This document shows, one piece after another, positions 23,340 through 30,706 of a stretch of DNA of 39,274 nt. Position 1 is the stretch's first letter. Every line of letters begins with the position of its first letter. The position numbers and the translations under genes are program-made. The stretch is taken from positions 1 to 39,274 of IMG/VR virus record IMGVR_UViG_3300049847_000430; one strand, written 5' to 3'. The notes beneath the pieces are model-generated. The model was given only the letters and a program-made list of their open reading frames with translations, had not been told where the DNA came from and searched no databases. This DNA comes from a virus.

Positions 23340-23527
23340 TGCTTACCGTTTAATAAAGCTTTTGCCTTTTCGAAATTCGATTCCATTTCTTTCAGTTCCC
23401 GTTCAATAGAAGCAGAAATATCATTCCTTAAAATAACTCTTTTTTCTAAAGGAAGCTTTAAAGCGCCCTCAGTAATACGATCTGAATTAGCCGGAACCGG
23501 GCTTTTACGTTTTTTTTCGCTATTCAT
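23336..23527 (-). CDS. Small charged hypothetical protein, 63 aa
   Basis: A lysine/glutamate-rich helical protein: MNSEKKRKSPVPANSDRIT followed by a predicted helix KLPLEKRVILRNDISASIER and ELKEMESNFEKAKALLNGKQ. No recognised family. It lies 5 bases downstream of the lipoprotein gene and its end is ATGA-coupled to the GT25-like gene, so it belongs to the same message. The 'ALKLPLEKRVILRNDISASI' segment resembles short phage proteins seen near capsid genes, but I cannot give a role. Confidence 0.55.
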   Translation of the reverse strand: MNSEKKRKSPVPANSDRITEGALKLPLEKRVILRNDISASIERELKEMESNFEKAKALLNGKQ

Positions 23528-23532
23528 AATGT

Positions 23533-23760
23533 TTAATTTTTATCACAATGACCACCGATATAGTTTTGCCTGTCGTCATAGAAAAGGTGCATTTTCATCC
23601 AGTCCTGATCGGTGCATAAATTAAAATCTGGCCTTACATAGCCATTCGTATCAGGCCCCCATTTACAAACATAACAGACTTTTTTTGGAGCGTTTTCTCC
23701 AATATTCTTTGAACATGAAATCAAAGAAAGTGATAATAAGGTTACGATTAAATATTTCAT
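23533..23760 (-). CDS. Small lipoprotein, unknown function
   Basis: A 75-residue protein starting MKYLIVTLLSLSLISCSKN. The hydrophobic N terminus ends in the lipobox LISC, so the mature protein begins at Cys15 or nearby and would be lipidated. The longer frame (27 more codons) runs through a hairpin and lacks a signal, so I use the inner start. The mature part holds further cysteines (VCYVCKWGPD, NLCTDQDWM, GHCDKN), which could form disulfides in the periplasm. A surface lipoprotein encoded inside a late operon could be a superinfection-exclusion or cell-modifying moron. Confidence 0.65.
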   Translation of the reverse strand: MKYLIVTLLSLSLISCSKNIGENAPKKVCYVCKWGPDTNGYVRPDFNLCTDQDWMKMHLFYDDRQNYIGGHCDKN

Positions 23761-23765
23761 ATTAT

Positions 23766-23822
23766 AAAAAAAATGAGGTTTCAAACCTTCGACCGGGTTG
23801 GCGATCTCAGCTATCCACCTCA
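23766..23822 (-). terminator. Possible terminator or structured element before the lipoprotein gene
   Basis: On the minus strand, TGAGGT and ACCTCA can pair (closing about 37 bases), with a short inner AGGTT/AACCT hairpin next to the 3' side, followed by eight T. It ends only 6 bases before the lipoprotein start codon. It could terminate most transcripts coming from the capsid-surface genes and so lower expression of the sugar cassette. The wide loop makes it a weaker candidate than the terminator at 25.96 kb. Confidence 0.4.
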
Positions 23823-23886
23823 AAAAATTAATCCTGCCCAACCACAGGTAAAAAACAAAACTAATAAATTATTCGATAATTCCAAG

Positions 23887-24015
23887 TTAAGATGAATTTA
23901 TCGCTATAACCGCGCCTATTGGCGTAAGATTATTCTGTGAACTCATTATTAAGTTCTGAACAGGAGCCGAAGGCGTTCCTGCTGCAAATCGTAAATTCAT
24001 TAACCACAGCAACAT
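23887..24015 (-). CDS. Possible small protein, 42 aa
   Basis: A short frame beginning MLLWLMNLRFAAGTPSAPVQ and ending NNLTPIGAVIAINSS, starting one base after the stop of the 228-residue structural protein. Codons and composition look like the Ala/Thr/Ser-rich structural proteins of this operon. It would be very small, so it may equally be the leftover end of a longer protein. The rest of the 256-base gap to the lipoprotein gene holds only the hairpin element. Confidence 0.35.
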   Translation of the reverse strand: MLLWLMNLRFAAGTPSAPVQNLIMSSQNNLTPIGAVIAINSS

Positions 24016-24016
24016 A

Positions 24017-24703
24017 TTAAGTCAGATAAGGTACCTCTTCCCATATTATTGCAGAAGCAGCACTAACAGCGACAGGAGGGTTTGTTGTACAGAGTAACGC
24101 AAGTACTCCTCCCTGTGGAACAATAAACGACCCGTCTATATTATCCACATAAGCAGTCGGTGCAGGTGCTAGCCCTGCTGCTGTTTGCAAAGTAGATAAA
24201 TTGCTATTTGCCCCGCCCTGTAATCCTGCTGCTATTCTTACAACAAGGTTATTCGTTAAGCCTGTCAAAGCCACTCCTGTCATGTCTTTCATTACTGAAC
24301 CGGAGGCAACAAAGCTGCTTAAATTAAAAGGTGTGTTACCTGTACTTATTGCCCCATTACCAGTAGAAGTACACCACATATATGCACCTGCTCCCGTCTC
24401 CTGCAGTGCTGTAAGAATTGCCTGAAGCTTTGCCTGAAGTACAACAGCAAGTTTACCACTGGTTAAAGGATTCCATAGTCCAATAATCGGTGTAGCTGTT
24501 GCACCTAGTGTACCCGTTGAAAAAGTCGCATTTGCAATAGAAGTTATTGTCATTCCACCCGAATATAAGTTACCGGCGATTGCGGCTTCCATGAATCTAC
24601 CATGTGCATCGCTCACTCGATTAGCTCCTGATCTTGTTGCCGTAAAAGGAGCGGGAGTGCCCGATCCGCCCCAAATTGGCCCACGTACTTGTAAATCTGA
24701 CAT
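24017..24703 (-). CDS. Probable capsid-surface (decoration) protein
   Basis: A 228-residue Ala/Gly/Thr-rich protein with no signal peptide (MSDLQVRGPIWGGSGTPAPF). Repeated hydrophobic strands (GMTITSIANATFSTGTLGAT; KLAVVLQAKLQAILTALQE; GVALTGLTNNLVVRIAAGL) and an end FIVPQGGVLALLCTTNPPVA suggest a compact beta structure. It is encoded between a fibre-like protein and the sugar cassette, two genes downstream of the capsid gene. I do not recognise a named family, so 'decoration protein' is inferred from position and composition. Confidence 0.5.
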   Translation of the reverse strand: MSDLQVRGPIWGGSGTPAPFTATRSGANRVSDAHGRFMEAAIAGNLYSGGMTITSIANATFSTGTLGATATPIIGLWNPLTSGKLAVVLQAKLQAILTALQETGAGAYMWCTSTGNGAISTGNTPFNLSSFVASGSVMKDMTGVALTGLTNNLVVRIAAGLQGGANSNLSTLQTAAGLAPAPTAYVDNIDGSFIVPQGGVLALLCTTNPPVAVSAASAIIWEEVPYLT

Positions 24704-24714
24704 TTTATTTGTTT

Positions 24715-25935
24715 TTAATTGACAAAATAATTATTTGCTGTGACGTAAATATCCTCATCAAAAAACGGGTTATCAAAAGTATTATTCCATACCCTTGTAA
24801 TATCTGAATTAACAGAACTTACTCTCAATCTTCCATCCGATGTTAAACTCAGTGGTTGTAACTTGTCAGTCACATAACTCTGCGGAGTATCATTAACCAC
24901 TCCCTGAATCATCACTCCCAATAATGAAGTAGCATCAATACCCTGAGATAATGCAAGGGAAACATAAAAGGCGGCAAGTGTTGTTTGAGTTGCGAAATCT
25001 TTTGCTGCAATTGTACTCAAAGATGTATTACCTATATCTTGCTTAGCCTCTGTACTTGCTCCGGTTGGAAGTGGTAAAGAAACAGCATCAATTGTAATAC
25101 TATTTCCCCCATCCTGAATATTCACTGCGCTTGCTCCTGCTGCATTGTTGATAGTTACATCGCCTATATCAACGCCGGGTTGCGCTGTTGGAAGTACATT
25201 TAATTCACCCGCTGCCGTGACAAGTGCTGTATCTGTACCATCGGTTATTTTTGTAAATTGAGACTTGTCAGTTTGTGTTGAAGCGAGAGCAAGTAAAGAT
25301 GTGTTTAAATTTGTTCCGGCATTTGCTGTAATAGAACTATCAGAAGCCACTGCAACCCGTTGTGTTCCTGTTCCTGCTGCACCCGTTCCTACATTTACCG
25401 TTTGACCATTTACCTGCTTAATGTTTTCATCTTGTGTTCCTGAGGGAGTAATTGTTACTGTTCCGCTAACAGGTAAAGGATTGGTTAATTTTGTATCAAT
25501 CGAAGCCAGTGAAGTATTACCAGTGTCCTGTCGTGCTGCTGTGGCTGCGCCCGAAGGAAGAGCCGATGAACTAATAACAACAGCACCCGTATTTACTGCT
25601 GTAATTTTCCCATCAATAGACGACAAACTTGTATTACCTGTATCTTGCTTAGCTGCTGTTGCAACAATAGAATTTAATGTAGTTACTAAAGCATTTAAAG
25701 CATCCTGCTTCGCTTCTGTGGAAGGTGCTGAAATAATCTTTGCAAGTATTGAAGCTAGTGTTCCTTCGGCTGTGGCATCAGTGACAGGTAAAGGCGTGCC
25801 GATATCAACCAATGTCGCAACGCCATCACCGCCAAATTCAACCTTTACTTTTTGGTGCTGCACTCCAGCAATATCTTCTGTTGCTATTGTTGCGCCAGAA
25901 GTATCGGGAATATTGACTATAACATTATCAGCCAT
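24715..25935 (-). CDS. Probable head fibre / structural protein with EAKQD repeats
   Basis: A 406-residue protein with several copies of a short repeat of the type (T/A)xAKQDxxNTSLxxI: STEAKQDALNALVTTLNSI, TAAKQDTGNTSLSSIDGKI, AARQDTGNTSLASIDTKL and STEAKQDIGNTSLSTIAAK. Between them are Gly/Thr/Val-rich strands. Such repeats occur in fibrous virion proteins of many phages; each copy probably forms a coiled-coil or beta turn in a trimer. Location one gene after the capsid, behind its terminator, suggests a capsid fibre. Its leader carries a TAACTTTG box. The repeated AxxQDTGNTSL segments are good candidates for recombination. Confidence 0.55.
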   Translation of the reverse strand: MADNVIVNIPDTSGATIATEDIAGVQHQKVKVEFGGDGVATLVDIGTPLPVTDATAEGTLASILAKIISAPSTEAKQDALNALVTTLNSIVATAAKQDTGNTSLSSIDGKITAVNTGAVVISSSALPSGAATAARQDTGNTSLASIDTKLTNPLPVSGTVTITPSGTQDENIKQVNGQTVNVGTGAAGTGTQRVAVASDSSITANAGTNLNTSLLALASTQTDKSQFTKITDGTDTALVTAAGELNVLPTAQPGVDIGDVTINNAAGASAVNIQDGGNSITIDAVSLPLPTGASTEAKQDIGNTSLSTIAAKDFATQTTLAAFYVSLALSQGIDATSLLGVMIQGVVNDTPQSYVTDKLQPLSLTSDGRLRVSSVNSDITRVWNNTFDNPFFDEDIYVTANNYFVN

Positions 25936-25939
25936 AAAC

Positions 25940-25947
25940 CAAAGTTA
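25940..25947 (-). promoter_or_regulatory. TAACTTTG box upstream of the EAKQD-repeat gene
   Basis: TAACTTTG matches the TAnnTTTG -7 box of Bacteroidota promoters and lies between the capsid-gene terminator and the next start codon, where a promoter would be expected. No TTTG -33 box is seen at the right distance. The same TAACTTTG, 4 bases before the start codon in each case, also precedes the small terminase gene (32242-32249). Confidence 0.3.
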
Positions 25948-25948
25948 A

Positions 25949-25977
25949 TAAAAAACCCCGACCATCTGCATCGGGGT
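25949..25977 (-). terminator. Strong terminator after the capsid gene
   Basis: On the minus strand a seven-pair GC-rich stem (ACCCCGA / TCGGGGT, 9-base loop) is followed by six T. It starts 21 bases after the capsid stop codon and would limit transcription into the downstream fibre, sugar and tail genes. Confidence 0.9.
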
Positions 25978-25998
25978 AATTATGAAGATACATACTGC

Positions 25999-27171
25999 TT
26001 ACAAATAAACAAAAGCATCAGGGCGAAGTGTAGCAAAACCTACCCTTCTTTCTGTGCGTGCTGTAATCAAGTTCTTTTGCACGTTATCGGAATCCTGCTC
26101 GAAGAACTCAGTCCTTAAGCCGTCCACCTGAATGATCGCTGCCTTAGTGAAATCACCAACGAGCGTTTTATTCGGTGTAGATCCAAGATAAAGACTATTC
26201 GCAATCACAACAGGAACGCCAACAATCATTACATCACCCGTAGGACTTACCGTTACTCCGCCAGGAGTTGAATAATCGTTGGGTTTTGTTTTTAAAAGTG
26301 TCGCCCATTGTGCTGCTGTAGTCACAATGTAATTTGGATCATAATCATTATCGCTCAGGTTTGCGATCCAGTCAATTATCTTTTCAGCATAAACAGAGGC
26401 TGAAGTTGTCGAATTACCAGTCGCTGCTGATCTCAGCGTACCGAAAAATTCAAAGCTTTCCTGCCTTTTATAATCTTCCAAAAGCTCATTGGCTACAAAA
26501 GACTGAAGGAAGGGAAGATCCTGCATCATTTGTTTTGCGATTCTCACGAAGCCAGCCAGGTACTCACAGGTAACATCAACCTTTGTCAGATCATAATCAA
26601 TCTGAGCTTTCGCATTTCCGTGCGTAAGCTGAAAACCGAAAGAACCTTCACCCACAGGATTATTCTGACGGTAAAAGCTCCAAAGACCTGTTGAGCTGTT
26701 TATCGTGCTTACCAGATCCTGCATATGTACTTTTCTTCTACCACGAATTGCAGGAGTTAAAGAATACTGATTCACAACAGCGCCGGTAAGATTTGCCGAC
26801 GTTGTCATCGTTCCTACTGCCTTTACCTCAAAGTTTACTCCCTTTGATTTTCTTACTGCCTTTATTTCTTCAAAATGTTCCGCGAAGGCTTCAGCAAGAT
26901 TTTCCTTTGCAGTCTTTTCTTCTCCTGTCAGCGCAGAGAAACGACCTCTTTTAGCTTTGAACTCATTCTGTGCAGCGAGGATTTCTTCAATCGTCTTATT
27001 CTGCTTAGTGAGTGTTTCGGTAAGTTGTTTTAATTCGTTTTCGAGAGCTTTATTAGCTGCCTCGGCAAGCTTTTGCGATTCCTGAAACTTTTTTGTTTCG
27101 GCCGTTTGTGTCTCGATAAAAGCATCTGTTTTTTTCTCAATGCTTTCGAGCACTTCCAATTCTGTTTTCAT
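25999..27171 (-). CDS. Major capsid protein, HK97 fold
   Basis: A 390-residue protein. Residues 1-about 105 are a charged coiled coil (LEVLESIEKKTDAFIETQT; NKALENELKQLTETLTKQNK), the delta/scaffold domain that is removed by the prohead protease. The rest follows the HK97 capsid pattern: GAVVNQYSLTPAIRGRRKVH, LWSFYRQNNPVGEGSFGF, VDVTCEYLAGFVRIAKQMMQ, DLPFLQSFVANELLEDYKRQ, YIVTTAAQWATLLKTKPNDY, VMIVGVPVVIANSLYLGS, and the C-terminal RTERRVGFATLRPDAFVYL. It is preceded by the protease gene and a hairpin, and followed by a strong terminator, giving a separate abundant message. Confidence 0.95.
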   Translation of the reverse strand: MKTELEVLESIEKKTDAFIETQTAETKKFQESQKLAEAANKALENELKQLTETLTKQNKTIEEILAAQNEFKAKRGRFSALTGEEKTAKENLAEAFAEHFEEIKAVRKSKGVNFEVKAVGTMTTSANLTGAVVNQYSLTPAIRGRRKVHMQDLVSTINSSTGLWSFYRQNNPVGEGSFGFQLTHGNAKAQIDYDLTKVDVTCEYLAGFVRIAKQMMQDLPFLQSFVANELLEDYKRQESFEFFGTLRSAATGNSTTSASVYAEKIIDWIANLSDNDYDPNYIVTTAAQWATLLKTKPNDYSTPGGVTVSPTGDVMIVGVPVVIANSLYLGSTPNKTLVGDFTKAAIIQVDGLRTEFFEQDSDNVQKNLITARTERRVGFATLRPDAFVYL

Positions 27172-27180
27172 GTAAATAGT

Positions 27181-27202
27181 TTTGCGCAGATTTCAGCGCA
27201 AA
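27181..27202 (-). promoter_or_regulatory. Hairpin in the capsid gene leader
   Basis: TTTGCGC and GCGCAAA form a perfect seven-pair inverted repeat around an 8-base loop, in the 38-base gap between the protease stop and the capsid start. There is no T tract behind it, so it is probably not a terminator. A processing, mRNA-stabilising or translation-tuning hairpin for the most abundant protein is more likely. Confidence 0.6.
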
Positions 27203-27209
27203 GCCAACC

Positions 27210-28247
27210 CTAAGCAATTGATAACCGCTGATTAAAAATGAGTAGTTTTTTAAGTAAACTTTCATTGCTGGACTCCCCGTCAATGATCAGTTGAGTAGAG
27301 CCGGTATCAATTAGAAGTTTTTTTATCTCATCAACCTGAGATTGTATAGTGAATATACATTCATCAGTTGCTTTTGATTCATTGCAAAATTTCTCAAGTA
27401 TGTTCAAATGAGAAATTAAAGACTTTCTGAGTCCGGTATTAAAATATAGCTGATAACGAACATCAGAAAGATAAGAAGCCCTCCTACTTATCTGATCCAT
27501 GATCCAGATATAAATATCTGAATTAGCATCTTGCCCTTGCGCTAAATTTATCAGAGATTCCATTACCGCCAGGTCATTACCAGCTATCTTCATCAATACT
27601 TCCGTTTCACCAAGACTGAGAGTTTTAAAGTCCATAGACTTATTCAAAGACACAACTCCGGCTAGTGGGTTAGCCGGTGGAATAGTAAGTAAAGAGGTCT
27701 CAATATGTTTAACTTGTAAAAGTTTCCTTATTTTTCTATTTCCTTTTTGGACATAATCTTTTTTTTCCGTCTCATAGCCGAAACTCGCTCCTTTGATTAC
27801 TCCAAAATCGACCATTTCCATTACATCATTTCCCAGTGTCCAATTACCGAATTTAACTTCAGTATAAGCTTTTTGTTCATCCTCGAAAGTTCTTAATACC
27901 TTACCAGGCGTTTGTGTAGCATCATGATTGAAGTAAAATGAAATTGGATCTTTCCTATTCCAGGAACTGGCAAACATTCCTTTTACCGAAATATCGCCAA
28001 CGAGGTCAACATTATCATAAACGGCATGAGCAATCACCGCTGATCTGCTCTCACGAGAAAAATCTTTCAATTCAAAGTTTATTGACTTATGCTCAAGCTT
28101 TTTATCATTGTTTGATTTTTCCTGCCAAAAGCTTTGACAAATAGCATAGCGTTGTTTTTCATCGGGATGCTTGCTATTCATTTCTGAATCGCCCATACAA
28201 CGGCTTATATAATCTTTTTTTGATTCTCCGTTATTTGGCTTAGGCAT
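27210..28247 (-). CDS. Prohead protease (HK97 type, extended)
   Basis: A 345-residue protein. Residues 1-45 carry a short module (KKDYISRCMGDSEMNSKHPD, EKQRYAICQSFW) that recurs at the start of prohead proteases and other phage proteins. The protease domain follows (FSRESRSAVIAHAVYDNVDL; MFASSWNRKDPISFYFNHDA; VKFGNWTLGNDVMEMVDFG; KGASFGYETEKKDYV; VKHIETSLLTIPPANPLAGV). FYFNHD supplies the His and KHIETSLLTIPPANP the catalytic Ser region of the U35/S78 family. It cuts the capsid scaffold domain. Residues about 205-345 are an extra helical region that may act as a scaffold. Gene spacing to the Mu-F-like gene is 2 bases. Confidence 0.88.
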   Translation of the reverse strand: MPKPNNGESKKDYISRCMGDSEMNSKHPDEKQRYAICQSFWQEKSNNDKKLEHKSINFELKDFSRESRSAVIAHAVYDNVDLVGDISVKGMFASSWNRKDPISFYFNHDATQTPGKVLRTFEDEQKAYTEVKFGNWTLGNDVMEMVDFGVIKGASFGYETEKKDYVQKGNRKIRKLLQVKHIETSLLTIPPANPLAGVVSLNKSMDFKTLSLGETEVLMKIAGNDLAVMESLINLAQGQDANSDIYIWIMDQISRRASYLSDVRYQLYFNTGLRKSLISHLNILEKFCNESKATDECIFTIQSQVDEIKKLLIDTGSTQLIIDGESSNESLLKKLLIFNQRLSIA

Positions 28248-28249
28248 TG

Positions 28250-29185
28250 TTAAATAATTATTATTGTATGAGGTTGAAAAACTTCCTCCGGTAAAATTAC
28301 AGAAATTCCTGAATTATTATTTTTTTTCAAAATCAGATTGCCCTGCTTATCTCTTTTTGCCACCGTAGCCATCGTACACCGGCAGTTGATTACGTTACCC
28401 GCAGAAGCGTTCACATCACCCGGCCCGAGCATAAAATCAAAGCCAATGATTATCTCTCTTTTGTAAATAGGAACTCTGAAACGTTTTCCTTCATCTACTC
28501 TTTTACCATCTACATCACGATGTGAATTTCGTGTCCGGTGATCGTTTGCCGCGATCCATTCTGATTCTGATTCATAAATACTTTGATTCTGTCCGACTTG
28601 GCGACCATATTGCATGGCTTTTAAAGTCTCTGTTCTTACTATCATGCGAGCCCTAGACAGTGTCATTTCATCGGTATCTATTTCATATGCCATCCGGTCA
28701 GCGCCCCAACCCTCACGCTCACCAATAGTTAGTATTTCCCTGATCCGATCTTTTGTTGTTTGCGTAATTGGTAAAACGGCTTTGCTCAGAAGGTAAAGCC
28801 TGAAATAATCCAGGATAAATTGGTATATGATTTCGTTAAACCCAAAACCAGGGCCCTTAAACTCTAAAGCAAGCTCTACTGATTTATTCGCCGGAACTAT
28901 TCTTAATGGTCTGACAGATTTTGCGATCTGCGCCAGAGTTCTGTTTGCTGAATAAATACCAATAGTTAAATAAATTTCTTTTATTATCTCTGCAATATTC
29001 CCATCAATGATTATTGAGTCGAGCTGATTTTTTGCCCTTTGTAAACCCTCTTCCCGCAAAACTTTTGTGAAATCTGTTATCTGACTTTGTAAAGCGTTAT
29101 AAACGGGTTTTATAAACATTCTTTCAAACCGTTTAATATTTCGGATATACTTATCCGAATGTTCTATCCTCGCTTGTTGGGTCAT
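28250..29185 (-). CDS. Mu F-like minor head protein
   Basis: A 311-residue protein. The N-terminal half is helical (YIRNIKRFERMFIKPVYNAL). The C-terminal half holds the Mu gpF/SPP1 gp7 domain: WGADRMAYEIDTDEMTLSRA, RMIVRTETLKAMQYGRQVGQ, SEWIAANDHRTRNSHRDVDG, KRVDEGKRFRVPIY, and NVINCRCTMATV near the end (the conserved N-C-R-C motif). Members bind the portal and are carried in the head in a few copies. It is encoded between portal and protease, the standard place. Confidence 0.88.
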   Translation of the reverse strand: MTQQARIEHSDKYIRNIKRFERMFIKPVYNALQSQITDFTKVLREEGLQRAKNQLDSIIIDGNIAEIIKEIYLTIGIYSANRTLAQIAKSVRPLRIVPANKSVELALEFKGPGFGFNEIIYQFILDYFRLYLLSKAVLPITQTTKDRIREILTIGEREGWGADRMAYEIDTDEMTLSRARMIVRTETLKAMQYGRQVGQNQSIYESESEWIAANDHRTRNSHRDVDGKRVDEGKRFRVPIYKREIIIGFDFMLGPGDVNASAGNVINCRCTMATVAKRDKQGNLILKKNNNSGISVILPEEVFQPHTIIII

Positions 29186-29339
29186 TTAATCTCTGTTGAT
29201 AAATAACTCTTTTTTGCTCCATTTGCTGCCGGTATTGGTAGCACCATGTCTCACGTTCCCTGAGCGGGTACCTTTCCATTACTTCCGGCAGGAACCTGGT
29301 TTTGAGTTCCGCTTCCATTTGGTTTTTGTCGCATCGCAT
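29151..29339 (-). CDS. Possible small overlapping gene between portal and minor head protein
   Basis: A 62-residue frame (MRCDKNQMEAELKTRFLPEV, then ERETWCYQYRQQMEQKRVIY) spanning the junction of the portal end and the minor head protein start. It overlaps the portal gene by 89 bases and the next gene by 35. Its charged, helical composition looks more protein-like than the low-complexity portal tail it overlaps, and without it there would be a 65-base gap. Start choice is open (Met1 or Met8). A chance open frame is the alternative. Confidence 0.45.
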   Translation of the reverse strand: MRCDKNQMEAELKTRFLPEVMERYPLRERETWCYQYRQQMEQKRVIYQQRLNDPTSEDRTFG

Positions 29340-30696
29340 CTATTGTCGATTGTAAAGCTTGCATCTCTGCATCGTTTCCTGATTGACTCAAAGGTGATAA
29401 ACCCTGAGGGATCCAAAGTTCGTCAAGCTGCGGGTCTGCAACAGGCTCCTCGGACATTATTTCTCTCTTTTCATTTGGACTTATCCACCATGCCGCTGCA
29501 AGTGCTGTAGCCTGTTGATTCATGTCCTGCTGCATTTCCGGCAATTCAGAATAATCTGTTTCGATAAAAGCTGAGTTTTCCATTCCAAAAGCTACAAGCA
29601 AAACTCTGTTCATCTCTCCATCCAACTGTTTACAAGCAGGTATAATATCATTTGTCACCCAACCTTTCTGAGCTTGTTCTTTATTTGCGTAAGTAGTCTT
29701 TGAGTCAAAGAACTCATAAGGAACTGATAAGAGGAAACAAAGCTCTTTCCAGCTCATTTCTTTGCCTTCTAGAAGCTGCATATCGGTAGCTGTCTGGCCG
29801 AAATTCAAATAATCCCAGTCACCCTGAAAAGCGGCAATCTTTGCTTTAACCTCTGTGTTGTTCACTTTCTCATTCATGACCTTTTCGACCTGAGTCTTAG
29901 CCATAGGAGTTTGACTTACCCCTAAAGTTTTATCAACAAGAGCTCCCCGGGCTCCGTCATTCTGAGCCATCCTTACCGAAGCATCACTCATTGAGTTATT
30001 CTGTTGTAAAGTCTTATAACCTGCTTCGAGTGGACTGAAGCCACGTAAATTATTTCTTAAAGGAAATTCACTCAGCAAAGAAGTCATTTTCCAATGAATA
30101 ACATTTGCTTTAGGAATGTCCATTTTTACACCGCCTAAATCTAAACGCCAGCCAATTATTCCCCAGGGATTATCAGGATCGGGTAAAGGGTTTACTCTAT
30201 CTGTGGGAAGAACATACATCTCAATAACCGGGAGTACTTTGATCTTTTCGTTATCAAAAGAATTATCTGGAAGCCGGTAATCATTCACATCTATTCCCCT
30301 GTTCAACCATATCATTGCCTCGCCGCAAACTTTCCAATAAGCACAAACCTTTTGATAAAAGCAATCTTGTGATTCATACTCGTTGGGTCGGTTGATCAAC
30401 TTGACAAGGGGATTGTTTTTGTCAATCGTGTTATCCTCAGCTTTTTCTTCTTTGGCGCCGGCATCATAAACGTATCGCGGAATGTTCCCGAACTTAGAAG
30501 CAAACTTCATTACGATTGAATAAACAGCAGCATTTTTATTAAAACCTTCCTGGATAGCTTTAATAGCGTTTATGTCAATGTAAACCTCCTGCACTCCCAC
30601 CGACTGATAAAACGTTTGCATTGTCTTTGTAAGCTGTAAAGCTGTGTCGCCGAAAACAAACTTTCTGATTATGGGAACAATGCCAGGAAATGCCAT
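29251..30696 (-). CDS. Portal protein, HK97 type
   Basis: A 481-residue protein forming the ring at the head vertex through which DNA passes. Features: MAFPGIVPIIRKFVF start, AIKAIQEGFNKNAAVYSIVM, KFASKFGNIPRYVYD, a loop NPLVKLINRPNEYESQDCFY, ANVIHWKMTSLLSEFPLRNN, LRGFSPLEAGYKTLQQNNSM, the helical GVSQTPMAKTQVEKVMNEK segment, LNFGQTATDMQLLEGKEMSW, KELCFLLSVPYEFFDSKTTY, ANKEQAQKGWV, and a Gln/Pro-rich tail. These match the HK97-type portal family (LSPLE-like and QAQ-like blocks). It starts 10 bases after the terminase stop. Confidence 0.93.
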   Translation of the reverse strand: MAFPGIVPIIRKFVFGDTALQLTKTMQTFYQSVGVQEVYIDINAIKAIQEGFNKNAAVYSIVMKFASKFGNIPRYVYDAGAKEEKAEDNTIDKNNPLVKLINRPNEYESQDCFYQKVCAYWKVCGEAMIWLNRGIDVNDYRLPDNSFDNEKIKVLPVIEMYVLPTDRVNPLPDPDNPWGIIGWRLDLGGVKMDIPKANVIHWKMTSLLSEFPLRNNLRGFSPLEAGYKTLQQNNSMSDASVRMAQNDGARGALVDKTLGVSQTPMAKTQVEKVMNEKVNNTEVKAKIAAFQGDWDYLNFGQTATDMQLLEGKEMSWKELCFLLSVPYEFFDSKTTYANKEQAQKGWVTNDIIPACKQLDGEMNRVLLVAFGMENSAFIETDYSELPEMQQDMNQQATALAAAWWISPNEKREIMSEEPVADPQLDELWIPQGLSPLSQSGNDAEMQALQSTIDAMRQKPNGSGTQNQVPAGSNGKVPAQGT

Positions 30697-30706
30697 TTTT
30701 AATATT

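Noticed and set aside
23761-23825. A D-arm-like TAGCTGAGAT and T-arm-like GGTTTGAA, suggesting a tRNA
   Set aside because: The piece closed by TGAGGT/ACCTCA is only about 49 bases, has no anticodon arm, and C56 of the T loop is missing. A terminator or other hairpin is simpler.
25421-25948. A 175-codon plus-strand frame opposite the EAKQD-repeat gene
   Set aside because: It mirrors a repetitive, stop-poor coding sequence; no family match and no plus-strand genes exist anywhere else in the window.
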